This document shows, piece after piece, positions 32,722 through 45,100 of a DNA stretch of 64,000 nt. Where the stretch lies: positions 62,001 through 126,000 of the forward strand of contig JARBJD010000214.1 of NCBI GenBank assembly GCA_033064195.1. The letters are read 5' to 3'. The notes under the pieces are model-generated. The model worked only from the letters and a program-made list of their open reading frames with translations, ran no database searches and had not been told where the DNA came from. The translations under genes and the position numbers were made by a program. Source of the DNA: Blattamonas nauphoetae. Taxonomy: Eukaryota > Preaxostyla > Oxymonadida. Position 1 is the first letter of the stretch; each line of letters starts with the position of its first letter.

Positions 32722-33156
32722 AGCAATGTCTTTGTCCCCACGGGATTTCTGACTATAGGAAGGGTGAATTGGATTTCTTCTTTTTTCAGTCGTCTTATAC
32801 AGAGCTGATTCATGTCTGAGGCAGAACTTTCGTGTTTTTGTTGTTTAGATCACTCACGTCACACAACTCTCGTTTTGATCCCAGTCTTATTCATTCAACT
32901 CGACACTATCAGTCTGTGAACCCTCTTATCGGAGTTCTTTTCATCTCTTTTCTTGCTTTTTTGCTTTCGAATAGGTAAAGATTAGCTTGATTGACAGATG
33001 TGGCGGAAAAAAGTGAATCACGATCTTGTCTCTCTCGAAAGTTCGTGTGGATGGAGTGAAACTGTATTTCATCTCATTGTAAATTTATTGAGTTGTTTCA
33101 CTAATATTGAGTGGATCGGCTTGGGTATGCCCTTCGATACTATTCGTTAAGGGTGA

Positions 33157-36100
33157 ATGTCATCGAAACACACATTCCTCAAGGAGATCCTCACCCAGAT
33201 CTCATCAAACTCTTCCTCACCGGAGTTTTTGATTGATCGCTATCTTTTGTCATGGGATCTTCTGTCAAACAGACAATCCGCCACAGAAATCGCAACAAGT
33301 CTTCTCCTTGCTGCGTGCGGCATATCTGTCCAAAATATTGACTTGTTTCTTCCTGGAGCAGATCCAAAAAAGAATAAAGGTTTAAGACAGCCACCATCAG
33401 GTTTGCAATTCTCATCTCTCAGATCCAACAAACTCATTTGTTCGTTTTCTCAATGTTTTTGGTTTATCTATCCAGCGGCCAAACTCCAAGCAGTTATTAA
33501 CACCATTTTTTATGTATTTCTCTATTATGATGTGAATGTTCGGGATCCTGTCTTCCAAAAAGCGTTCGAGATCTGGTCTGGCCGATTCCATCTTGTTACG
33601 ATCCTTTTTTGCTTATCAATACTCGTTTTTGATCCTTAGGAAAAGCTATGGTCCATTTCAGAATGTTCCAGGAGGATCATATGGTTCTTCAGTCAAACTG
33701 GTCTCACCATTATTCAAGTTTCATCTCTCTTCTGTCTACCAGTTAAATCAAACAATTACTGCACAGCCTGATCGTAACATGAAACTCTTGACATCTTTTT
33801 GTTTTCAATTCACCCAGTACGCAACCGTTCATGACAACTCAAGCCCAATCACATATCATCCACACACCGACTACTGCATCCCTCGTCTGATCTTTTCTCT
33901 CTTTTCCTGATTTTCATATTGTAGATATGAGTTCCCTACTCGCCGTTTTTGTTGCTGAATGTGCTTCGTTTCGTTCTGTTGAAGGAGCGTCATTCCCGCG
34001 TCTCAATCCAGCGGCCGCGAAAGGTACAGATGATGGAATCCCCCATCGTGCTGTATCCCCCCATAGTGGACTTTCTCTTAAATTTACCGATTCTTTTCAA
34101 TCTGCCAAGAACAAGATCAAGTCGTTTCTCCACAACCAATCCGACAAGCGAGGCGCAAATCTATTTTCACGTCAGGACAATTTGTTTCAAGATGTACCGC
34201 CCTTCTTCGATGTTGCTTTTCGTCCATCGGTTTACAATAGTTGGTTTTACTCGAACGAGCCGCAAAACACAACACTCGCAGAACGGTTCTCAATCTCTCC
34301 ATTTCCCAGTCCAAACGCTTTACAAAGCGACTCCTCAACTCAACAATCACTTCAACAACCTCCGCTCATTGTTCTCCCAAAGAAAACTCGTCATACCTCC
34401 GAGAAAATCTCGTTCGTTACCGAACTCTTCCAACACTTCGCTGATCTACTCTTAATGCCGGATATCTCCGAAAGGATCATCCCAACATGCTTACTAATCC
34501 AAAATTTCCTCAAATTCTGTCCATGCAATGACCCTTCGACCCTTCTCAACCCACTCCAGGAATCTCTCAATCAATACGTTCTCCAACCAGTCCCAGTCTC
34601 ATCAGTGCTGAGAACAACACTCGATATGCTAAAAAGTGAAACCTCTTTGACAGGCAGCGTTATGATCCAAAATACTCTCAAACGACTTCAGGATTTTCAG
34701 ACGTTCTCCCAAATTCCACTAATCATCGCCCCGTCTGTTCTCGCAAATCCCAAAGCGTCATCTCTCCTCGCCCATCTCCATTTTCCGCCTGTTCCCTTCG
34801 ACGTGGCCATGTCTTCGTTTATTGCCGACATCCTTCTGAATTACGTTCCGATTGCTCATTCAGCCTCTCAAGGTCTCTCCACTTTCACCTCTGAGTACCT
34901 TACTCCCGTTGCAGCGGCTGCAATGTGTTTGCCTGTCTCCATGCTCGAACCAACGGCCGTCCAGCTCATCGATCTCCTCATCAAAACGTTTGATCAACCG
35001 ACGACTTCAGAAGAGGAAACCGAACCTAACGATCAATTAGAATCGAATCCCGTGGAAAAACTGAAGGCCTTATGCGTTTCGATCCTTTCAGAAGGAACGA
35101 AAGCTTGCGTCGAAAAAACTGTGACTCCTCGCAAATTCCACCCACCATCTCGACTCCGACAGTCATATGTTCCATTTCTGATCGACTCCGACGAATACAT
35201 GCTGTTTCTTGATATTCTAACGAAGTTACTGATGGACCGTCTGGACTGGATCCAGGAACACCCCACCCATCAACAAAAAGAGGTGAAAATTGGAATTATG
35301 GGCGGAGATTTGGAACTGCATCGATTGGTTAACGCAATAAACCAGATCTACGAAGAGAATGCGTCGCTTCTGATCGAAACCACAGTTCGCGTCTTCTTCA
35401 TCCCATCCGTCTCCGACCCTCTCTCCGAATTCCACCTCAACAAAAATCAACCACTCCACCCCGAACTCTCCAAAGACAATTGCGGATACGAAGGAATTCA
35501 GCAATCGACAGGTCTTCCATTCTCGCCCTTCGTCCAAAACTACAAAAATACGCCTCCCGTCACGTTCAACAAATCCAACCGTGCAATCGTGTCGATCCCG
35601 ATCAACCCAGCTGTGGGCCAGTTCCCTCTGCAATCCCGAAACTCGTTCATCACACCTGGATCGAAGGATCAACAAGCACCGCTGATCCAGAACATCGTTC
35701 TGTCTCCCTTCTACAATCTGCAGTCGTATCGAGGATCGAGATTCGGAACATACCTCGCATCAACAGATGGCTGGTACAACTTGCTTGTCTCGCTTCCCTT
35801 CTCCACGCGCTCACCTATCGCTCTTCCGTCACTCCGAGTGACTCCGCCAGACATGAACAACATCCCCGCCGATTCGCTCTGCTCGCTGAACGACTTCTTC
35901 CGATTGAAGCCGTCGGGAGAGTCAACAAACCAGCTGACTGATTCAGGCATTCTGCAATCGAAGTGGTCGGCATCGACAAAGAGCATCACATCCCAACATT
36001 CAGAAAAATCGGAGAATGCCGGAGAAACGCTCGTGTGGGACACGTCGTTTCTGAGCACCGAGCTGAGCAACGAGGAGCAAGCGGAGTTGAATCTGGATGG

Positions 36101-38405
36101 GACAGAAGCGCTGTTTCGGTCCAACACCCCGTTCCCTCTGATGACGAGTGTTCCTCGCTTCTTCAGCACGGTGAGAGTGGACGGAGCTCCCATCACACCG
36201 CTTTCGTTCCATTCCCACACGCCTGTCGAGACGGTGGATCGGATGCTGCAGTTGTACTTCAACGTTGCCGAGGAAACCCGATCGCTGTCGCTGTGGGTGG
36301 CTGAGTTTTGGAACACGGAAGACAAAGAAGACGAGACGGATCTGTCCAGCATCGGGTCCATCCCAACCAACAAGCAGCTGATCGCCGCTGAGCAGGACAA
36401 GCTGTCGGAGCGTCTCGGACGAAGTGTGAGCATGAGCATGGCTGGTCTGTCGAAGAAGAATCCGCACGTCGGACTGTCGCAACTATCGCACGTCCAGCCA
36501 TCCACGCCCACATCCAAGAAGCAGACAACTCCACACATCAACCGTGTGCTGCTGACCGGATCGGCGGGCAACTCGCCTGTCCTCGAGCTGGCGAAGATGA
36601 ACGACGAGACGAGATCGGTTGAGCGACTGAAGGGAGGAGGAAGGAGCGATTCGGAGACGGATGATTCGAGCTCGAGCGATGAGGATCAAGTCGCGACACC
36701 AAAATTCTCTCCAAACTCGGCAAGTCCTTCGCCTCAGCCACCAACGCCTTCTCCCACTCCACAGGAATCGCTCACTCACCACTCCGAAGCTTCACTCCAC
36801 GAAGAAAGGACAGATTCGGCTGATCTCGACGCAACGCCTTCTCTCAAGGCATCGCCAACACAACAGCTGGACGAGACAGACGACGGGACAACAACAAAAC
36901 GACTCGACCTTCCTCCGATTCTTCCACTCGCCGAAACAACCCCACTCCCCGACTCTCCTCTAGACACTGCGCCTTCCGAGCCCTCGCCGACACCGCAACC
37001 CGAAGAGATCAGCGATGAGACGCCAATCGTCGTCGTCACTCCTTCGCCTGTCCCGCCAACAGATGAAGGAGACGAAGCAGAACACGAACTTGTTGAGCAA
37101 ATCGTGACAGAATCAGAAACCAACAGAAATGAGTGTTTGGATTCGACGAACACGCCAACCATGCCTTCTCCGTCCTCCCCGCGACAGAATGACAACAGCC
37201 GAGAGAGCGATGATCAGCCAGTCGACGAGGATGAAACGTTCCAAGTGCCGCCAACTCTCTTCGCGTCTGGAGTGAAGTCTGACCTCCTCGCTTCTCCGAA
37301 CAGAGCCACGCTGAGTGCACAAGACTCCGAAGATGTGACGCGAATGTTCGGCCAGATGCCGTATTCGTTCGATGCCGCCACTTCCGATCCGTTCGCCAAG
37401 ACTGACCAATCGATGCTCTCCCTCGCCTCGTCAGCACCAACTGGACAGACACCCAACAACTTCCGACAGACTCGCCTTCCCACAATCTCGTTCAACCAGT
37501 TCCAACGCCCGCGGAAGGACACAATCACAGAGAGCTCGAACAACTCGTCGCCTGCCCCGACCTCGCCAGCCCAGTTCGACTCGCTTGGAAGCGGAGTGGA
37601 GAAGCCAACACTGACTCAGTCAGAGCAGACCAACTCGCCTGCCGTGTCGTCGGTGAAGCAGCAGCAGGGAGTTGTGACGTACCATCGCTGCATTCTGTAC
37701 TCGCAGATGCTCGCTGGATTCCACCTCTTCGCGCCTTCGATCAACCCACAAACAAAGAAACCGAACCGATTTGTTCCGCCGGTTCTGAAACTGACGTTTG
37801 TGGAAGTGAAGGCGGATGGATCGCTCGCGCTTCGTCCACGGACAGAGATTGTGAAAGCATACTCGCTGTCGTGCACGTCGGTGCCGAGTGTGACTGATTT
37901 GGGGACAGCAGGAGACCCAACAAGCGAGCGACTGGAAGTGGCAGTGGCAGAGAACGAAGACCAGCTGGGGATGGTGTCTGGGAAGGACGGAAGGAAAGGC
38001 CCGAAGGAGTTCTCGGTAGCCGAGATTGAGATCTGTGTGGCTCGATACGAAGACATGCGGAGCTTCCGGAAGAAGAGGGAAGAGCAGAAGAAGGTGCGAT
38101 TGGCTGAGGAACAGAAGATTCTGGAGCGACTGAAGTCAGACGAGAAGAAGAAGCAGAAAGAGAAAGACAAATCAGCAGAGAAGGAGAAGGAGCGGGAGAG
38201 AGAACTGCAGCGTTTCAAGCAAGAGGAGCTGCGTCTTCTGCGGAAGGAGGAGAAGGACAGACAGACTGTGTACCCTTCCTCGTTCGTCTTCACACTCGAT
38301 GGCCAGCTGTACGGGCCTTGCCAACGCCTCCGCCTGTGCCTCTTCCAACCGCCCGACTATCGCGTGGACAACAAACTCAACATCGCCACCTTCTTTCCGC
38401 GGTAG
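33157..38405 (+). CDS. Large protein with helical N-terminus and long disordered, charged C-terminal half
   Basis: Starts MSSKHTFLKEILTQISS at 33157. Likely introns are 33401-33475, 33595-33639, one of about 25 nt near 33718-33767 (two alternatives) and one ending at 33924. They join to the 33927-38405 frame (1,492 codons), for roughly 1,600 residues. Order: helical N-terminal region (VRDPVFQKAFEIWSGRFHLE, KLWSISECSRRIIWFFSQTG), mixed helical region to about 36300, a Ser/Thr/Pro/Asp/Glu-rich disordered stretch (36600-37600), then VTYHRCILYSQMLAGFHLF, a Lys/Glu coiled coil (38060-38260) and FVFTLDGQLYGPCQRLRLC. No family recognised with confidence. The GC content rises toward the 3' half. Exon joins at the 5' end are inferred from frame only. 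Confidence 0.75.
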
Positions 38406-38884
38406 GACGTGTCTTTCTTGGTTTTGCATCGCTTTCTTTGTTATCACATCATCTGTCTCTGACTCATCTTTTGACAGCTTCGATCTCCTTTTTTCATTTC
38501 TCAGTCTTTGTTTGTCACTCGTTTGAATTCAACTCATGCAATGAGATACTTTTCGAGTGGAAGGGTTCATATAGTTCAACTCTGAATTTATCTGCAGCTC
38601 GAACAGTCTCTCAAGTACGCTGACTGTTCCATTTCGTAAAGATTTGTTAAGGGACTTGATCACATCAGCCTTTAACAATGTTCCCCAATCCAACACAAAC
38701 CACACTCACCACCACCCCGATACCTGGCCGCACATTGGACGGACTGGTTTGTGTCTCTTGAGTCTCTTCTTTTGCACTCTCAAGGACTTTTTCAATCCTG
38801 AATCTTTCCCACCTCTCGTTCCCTTTCATGAAATCTTAATCTCATTTTGTCATTCTCCTCATTATCTGTGGTGTTCTATCGCAG
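38406..38884. other. Short intergenic region
   Basis: Between two plus-strand genes. It contains pyrimidine-rich stretches and a 87-codon open frame (38644-38907) that overlaps the next start; no domain is visible. Probably 3' UTR and promoter. Confidence 0.4.
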
Positions 38885-40802
38885 ATGGAGGAATTCCGAA
38901 GATGTGAAAGTGAGTTCAAAACTGGAGACGAAACCATCCAACACAAAATCGCTCTTTCTGTGCTCACAACGATTTCATCTGGTGTGGTGATTGTCGCATT
39001 GTGTTTCCTTATTTTTTTTGCAATATTTTGTTCTTTCGATTGTTTTCCTCATCTTTCTTCATGTTATGACAGAATCGTCGAAAATGAAAGAACGAAGTGT
39101 GATTGGGATTCGGAGTGGATTGCTGGAGAGATTTTCGGAACGACTCTCTTCGGATTGTTCATCTGCACTTTCTGTCTGTCTCTGCTCTTCTCTGCATATG
39201 CTCCGATTTTTCATTCATTTTTCACACTTTCATTTCAGGCCCTTCTGTCGAGTGTGATTGTGGTGATGGTGACATCGGTGTCGGAAGGAAGACAAAGACT
39301 TCGCAGTGACTTGATTCCTTCGCTTCTCGCCCTCTCCTCCGTTTGTTCCTCTTTTTCCTTCATTTCTTCTCTTTCTGGTTCTCGTTGTTGTTCGGTTGAT
39401 CAGCATACAGACAGTTCGTTGTCGACTCCAGCCACACATTCGATTGGGTCTGGTCTTTTCTCTCTTCTTCATCATTCTCTCATCTCTTCTCTCTCCTTTC
39501 TCTCTCTTCATCTGGTCTGCTCTGATTTGTGTTTGGAGTCTTCTGTGTGGAGGAAATCTTTCTTCGCTGGAAGTGGAGGGAGTGTTGAGTTCAGGAATTG
39601 TTGAGAGGCTTTGCACTCGAATCGAAAGCGAATCCAGCGAAGTGGATCTTCTGCCAACACTTCTTGTTTTGGATCGCTTGTGCTGTGGATTGAGCGATGT
39701 GATCGATACTCACAACTCGAAATCATCTCGTCCAAGCAGTTCGAACGAAGACGATCTGTTCTCGCTGACTCGTCGCTGTGGATTCGCTCTCTCTCGAATC
39801 GAAAATGCAGTTCTCACTGTGAAGAAGAGAATTGGAGGGCATCGACATGCGGACAGGAAGACTCAAGAACTGCAAGAAAAGATTGGGGGCATGATTGTGA
39901 GACACTTCTCATCCTCAATGCCATCTCCATCGAAGAAAGAGATTGGAGAGATTGGGATTGACTTGGCAGCTGTTCGAAGGGAGATCGAAGCAGAACGAGA
40001 AACAGCGAGGAAAGCAGAAGAGGAGAGACAGAGAGAGTTCTCGAGGAAGATGAGAGAGATGGAAGAGATGAAGAGGATGAACGAACGATTGATCGAGAAA
40101 GGCCGAGACCAGGAAGAGAAAGAAAAGAAGGAAGAAGAGAGAGATGAAGAAAGGAAGAGGGAAGTGGCAAAAAAGAGAGAGGAGGAACGGAAGAGAGAAG
40201 AGGAAAGGAAGAAAAAGGAAGAAGAAGAGCGACAAAGGAATGTGAAGGTTGGAGCAGCCGCAATCGAAAGGTTCACACGAAACAGGTGCACTCTCGCTGG
40301 AAATGTATTCACCAAAACTGTCGCTGATTGGACGCCACTCTTCTCACATTCTTTCGGACCGGTCGTTGTTCGAATCACCTGCATTTTCGGGAACTGTGGC
40401 GATTCCAATCTTAGTGTTGGCCTTATTGCCACTGACATGGTGGAACAGTACACATCAGGAAGAGGATTAATCGGGAATATGAAAAGGGCAGCAAATTATT
40501 TTTTTCATCCATCACGTCTGTATGCACGTCAAAATTGCAAAGAATATCACAATGGATCAGCATGCAAGGCAGTGACAGTTGGACAGCGAGTGGTGATGGA
40601 GGCGGATGGACGAGTAGGAAAGAGAACATTGAAGCTGTCACAAGATGGAGAGACACAGCCAGCCTTCTTCTCCAACATTCCGGTTCCCTTCCGATTCGGT
40701 ATTCAAATGCGTGACTCTGGTGCTTCTGTTGAGATTGTATCTTCAGAAGTGTTGAAAGATGCCGAGATGGTTGGAGGGAGCAATGACGTGGTGATGGACT
40801 AA
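38885..40802 (+). CDS. Coiled-coil plus SPRY-like domain protein, 533 aa
   Basis: Five exons join in one frame: 38885-38981, 39073-39173, 39239-39340, 39415-39452 and 39539-40802, with introns of 91, 65, 74 and 86 nt. The start is MEEFRRCESEFKTGDETIQH. Residues about 200-255 are polar helices; residues about 256-346 are a dense Glu/Lys/Arg coiled coil. The remainder is a compact domain with RCTLAGNVFTKTVADWTPLF, GQRVVMEADGRVGKRTLKLS and QDGETQPAFFSNIPVPFRFG. This resembles the SPRY/B30.2-like module common in oxymonad predicted proteins. A scaffolding or adaptor role is inferred. The fourth exon is the least certain. Confidence 0.75.
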
Positions 40803-41118
40803 TCAATAATCCTGTCTTTTCGCACTCGCCTTCACTTCATTCCTCTTTATTAACTCCCACTTCATCTGAGTGTGAATGGCAGTTGGCAGAATGGTCTGTC
40901 TTGACGTCGTGATGCTGGATTTTTCCGGGGATGTTGGTCTTGTTTCCTGGGAGATGAGTCATATCCCCCGCTATTTGTTGATGGAAAGACGGAAAGTGAA
41001 GTTCTGAGAACGGTTTGAGCGGAATCTTTGACGGATCCCTTTCAACTTTGTCCGATTCGATCAGAACATGAACAGGGCGTTTGCGATACGACGACGATAG
41101 TTTTGTGTCTTGGCGACT

Positions 41119-42009
41119 TTAAACTGAACCTCCAAGAATTGAGTGATATCGGCGAGATTGAAGCTCTGAAGCGGATGGACGAACAAGACATGCCTCACAA
41201 ATGTCAGAGAGTCCCTCAGAACACATATCATTCATCCATGTTGCTTGAGATATTCTGAAGTCGTTCCGAAGCACCCAATCAAGCGATGAATGAATCAAAA
41301 AGAATGTGAACTGAACAGGTTCATCTTTGTCCCAATCAGAGGGCAGACGAACAACAGTCTGTGTCAGTGGGCTTTCAGCAAGAAATTGATTGAGTTTGGG
41401 GAAGATGAGAGAGCAATGACAGATCCTTTGCTGAAACAAGATCAACGAATTCTGATCACATAATGACCTTGAGGAGGAAAATTGGAGACACATGTGCTTC
41501 ACAAGAGCAGGCGAGGAGAAGATTGCGGACACGGGAGAGTCCCGTTCATCAGCCAGATCGACGAGGGACTTTCGCTCCCGATATTGAGGAGTGTATTCAT
41601 CAATTCGGCGTTTTAGTGCTTCAATCATCCTCGAAATAACGATGGAATAAAACGCAGTTGTGGCATGTTCGGAGAGATTGGGAATGACGGATGAGAAGAC
41701 AAGTTGAGAAAATGTCGTGTTTGAGAGAAGAATGTGAGTTTCCTTGGAGACAGAGAGGTTGATCCAAATGAGCGTGATTTGATGTTGGATATCAAAAGGA
41801 CACCGTGAAACAAAGAACGAGAGAAGGTCAATCAATTCTGGAAAACGAGTTTTCGTTTCGGAAGTTGATGGGGGTCGAATTGCAAGGTCATGAAACAGTT
41901 ACAACAGAGTTTCATGAGATTGTTCAATCATATCTTCACTTGACGAGACTTTCGCTTGGATTTCGGAAAGTTTTGAAAGGATCGTTGAAAAGGCACTCCG
42001 TTTCGACAT
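41119..42009 (-). CDS. Two-exon helical protein, 262 aa
   Basis: Exon 1 42009-41940 encodes MSKRSAFSTILSKLSEIQAK and VSS; exon 2 41837-41119 continues LIDLLSFFVSRCPFDIQ. The intron of 102 nt (GTGAAG to CCAG) joins both in frame. The protein has helical text with RMIEALKRRIDEYTPQYRER and LPSDWDKDEPVQFTFFLIHS, similar in style to the solenoid families elsewhere in the window, but no direct match was seen. It lies convergently to the SPRY-like gene (316 bp apart) and divergently from the pseudokinase receptor (162 bp). Function unknown. Confidence 0.6.
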
Positions 42010-42171
42010 TGCTGCAAAATCGGAAAAGAATGACAGAGTGTTTGTAATCATCAGATAGAAACATACGTTTAAGATGAGAGGTCTACGAATGTATTTGAGT
42101 TGAATGGGTCCGATCTCTTGTTATTCCTCTTTCTTCGAGAAGAAAATCTCGATCGATTTCTGATACGAATC

Positions 42172-45100
42172 ATGATTCGTCTCTCGCTCTTTTTCTGTGT
42201 CTTTCAATCAATATTAACCGTCACTGCTAGTACAACCAATCTGCAATCAATTCTCGACACCGTCTCAAACACCATTCATTCTATCTCAAATGAAATTCAA
42301 CTTATCTCCCTCCAAGAAGGAATATACAGTGGGCACAACATCGATATCAAACACAGATCTCTTGAATTGTCAGGAGAACAGTCGACCAAAAGAACATCTC
42401 CAGCGGCACACATTATCCCGCAATCTGAGTCGGAAAGTTTCCCAAATGAAGGAAATCTCAACGTATACACTCGTGACAATTGTATCTTTTCATTGACGAA
42501 CTCAACATTGTCATTGGAATCGCTCCACATTTCGCTCGTCGACAATTCTCAGGAACGAAGACAACAGAAGAACGAACCAGGAGAATCAAGGCTGGCGATT
42601 GTTTCAGACAGCATACTGACAATCTCCGAGAGTTCAATTGAAGTCTCGTCGTGGACAAGTTCGATTCTGATTTCTCCATCGAAATTGGAGCAATCGTCCA
42701 TGCAATCGTCAGTTATGTTGACCAAATGCTTGATTTCGAATGAAATTGGCCAATTACGTGGTATTGTGGAAACATCAGCGTTTCCTGATTGTGGAGGATC
42801 AGTTTCAATCTCGCTCGTTGACTGTTCGTTTGACTCGCAGGCAGTTCTCGGAACAGACGGGATTGGTCTCTCACTGATACCAACAGCTCGAAAAGGTGGA
42901 GATGATGTTAAAAAAATCACGTCATCGCTGATTGGTTGCTCGTTTGTGAACATGAGTTCGATTGGCTCTAACTGCCCTCCACAGCTCTCACATCTGTCTC
43001 AGAAGATGTTGGGATGTGTTGTATTGCAGACAAGCTCGCATTTATCAGGATCGACGATTCGGGATTTGAACACTGGAGGCTCCGTTTTGTCCTCGAATTC
43101 TTCCTTCTCCACCCTCCTCTCCTCCCCCAACACCGACTCCGATCCATCACCATCGATCACCCTCCCCGATGGCACTCACCCTGACTTCGAAGATGGCACG
43201 GTGTATAACTTCACCAGCAGCAGTGGCGTGGAAACAACCTCAATCACCTTCTCGCACTACCACTTCACTGGTGCCAACTATGCATCGAATGTCCACCCAC
43301 TCTCTTTCATTGATTATCCCGGCACCATCAAGATCTCCTCCTGCTCGTTCACAGACCACACATACATCGGTATCAATAACTTTGATTTAGGAGGAATGAT
43401 TTTCATCGAACAAGGCGTCAATATCCGACCTGTCTCTGTTGAAGCATCAAACTTCACTCATCTCAAAACTACGACAGGGGGAGCTGGGATGTCCCTGTTT
43501 ATCCTCATGTCTTCCACGATCGCCGACTGCACTTTTAAAGAATGCGAACCAACTGGTCAAGACAAGATTGTCACTGGCGGACTATATCTCAACAACAAAG
43601 ATCCAAGCGGTGTCATAACATTCTCAAATCTCGTCTTCGAGTCTTGCAGTGGAATGAGCTCAAGTGGAGGGATGAGTGTCACTGCCTACGGAACCGTGCT
43701 TCTCTCTGACTGTCTGTTCAATGACTGTTCGGTTCTTAACTTGGATATAGCGTATGGTGGCCTTACTATGAACATCTACGGAATAATACAAACCCTTCTG
43801 ACACGAGTGAGTTTCATTGATTGTCGGAGTCCCTGCAATGCCGCTGGAATGGGTGTATCCACAAACTCTGATTTCCAGATGACTGATGTCCACTTTCTCC
43901 GGTGCAAGACAAGAGAGGACCTTTCAGGTGTTACTGGAGGGGGCTTCCTCATGCTATTCCAGTCAGATGGAACCCTGACCATTCAGGACTGTTCTTTTGT
44001 TGAATGTTCAACAACTTTTGCCGCTTCTGCCTTCGATGCGGATGGCTTTGGATCGTGTGTGATCAGCGACTGTCTGGTGAAGGACTGCTATACAGGCGGA
44101 ATCGGAGCAATCGTTCTTGAGCCGAACAGAGATCATCCATCATCAATCTCTCTCACACGAGTCGCATTCATCAACAACTCAATCGGACAGGCTAAAAATG
44201 AGTATACTTCACTATATGTGCCTGAGAACGCACCCTGTTTTGTTGATGTGAGCCTGACCATTGCCGGCGATGAACTGAGGCCAACGTTCTCGATTGTTGA
44301 CTGCTTCACGACATGTCCCACCATCAGCTTTGGAATGGGAGTGATCATCTGGGTTACCTACCACAAGACATCGATGTATGGACTCGACGATGATGCCTTC
44401 AACAATGTTGGACCTCTGCTGATGGAGGGAGTGGAAGTGTCTGTTGATGCAGTGTCTGGAAGAATGGAGTTGGAGATGAAGTGTAATCTGCTCATTGAGT
44501 CGCAGAAATATGAAATGACGATTCGAAATGAAGGGGACAAGACAGAAATGAAGGGAGAGGTTGAGTTTGTGGACGGGAAGGGCACACTGACATCGCCGTC
44601 TCCAGCCTTCAATCTCACTTTCTCGACGTCGTTCACAATCACATCGATTGTTGGAATTGTACCGTCATCACCGGCCTCCTCCTCGTCTCTCTCCAATGCC
44701 ATCCCCTTCCCGCAGGCAGCGTGGGTGTTCAACCTCGCCGCGACACCGTCCTTCGTCTCCTTCACCACGCCCGAACAGCCACCCACCCTCATCGGAGCAG
44801 CAGCCCATCTTTTGTCATCAAGCAGTCGAATCGCGGTGGTCTTCCTTCACTTCGACCAGCTTGTGAAGGGATCGTTCGACGTTGTGGTGGAGGATGGAGG
44901 GAAGGATGTCAGCTTCACAGTTCAGATCGAAGAGTCGGCTCAAACAGGAGAATCGTCGGAGATTGTTGTGGTTGGAGAGGATCGATTGCTCACACACGAC
45001 ACGACGTACACAATCAAAGGGATCACCCCAACACCAGGAACAGAATCACCGTTTGTGAGGATGAGCGCGACAATCACTTTCCACATCCCGAAATCATCGT

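Noticed and set aside
35711-36571. A 286-codon antisense frame in the large protein gene
   Set aside because: It is opposite a well supported coding region and has no motif.
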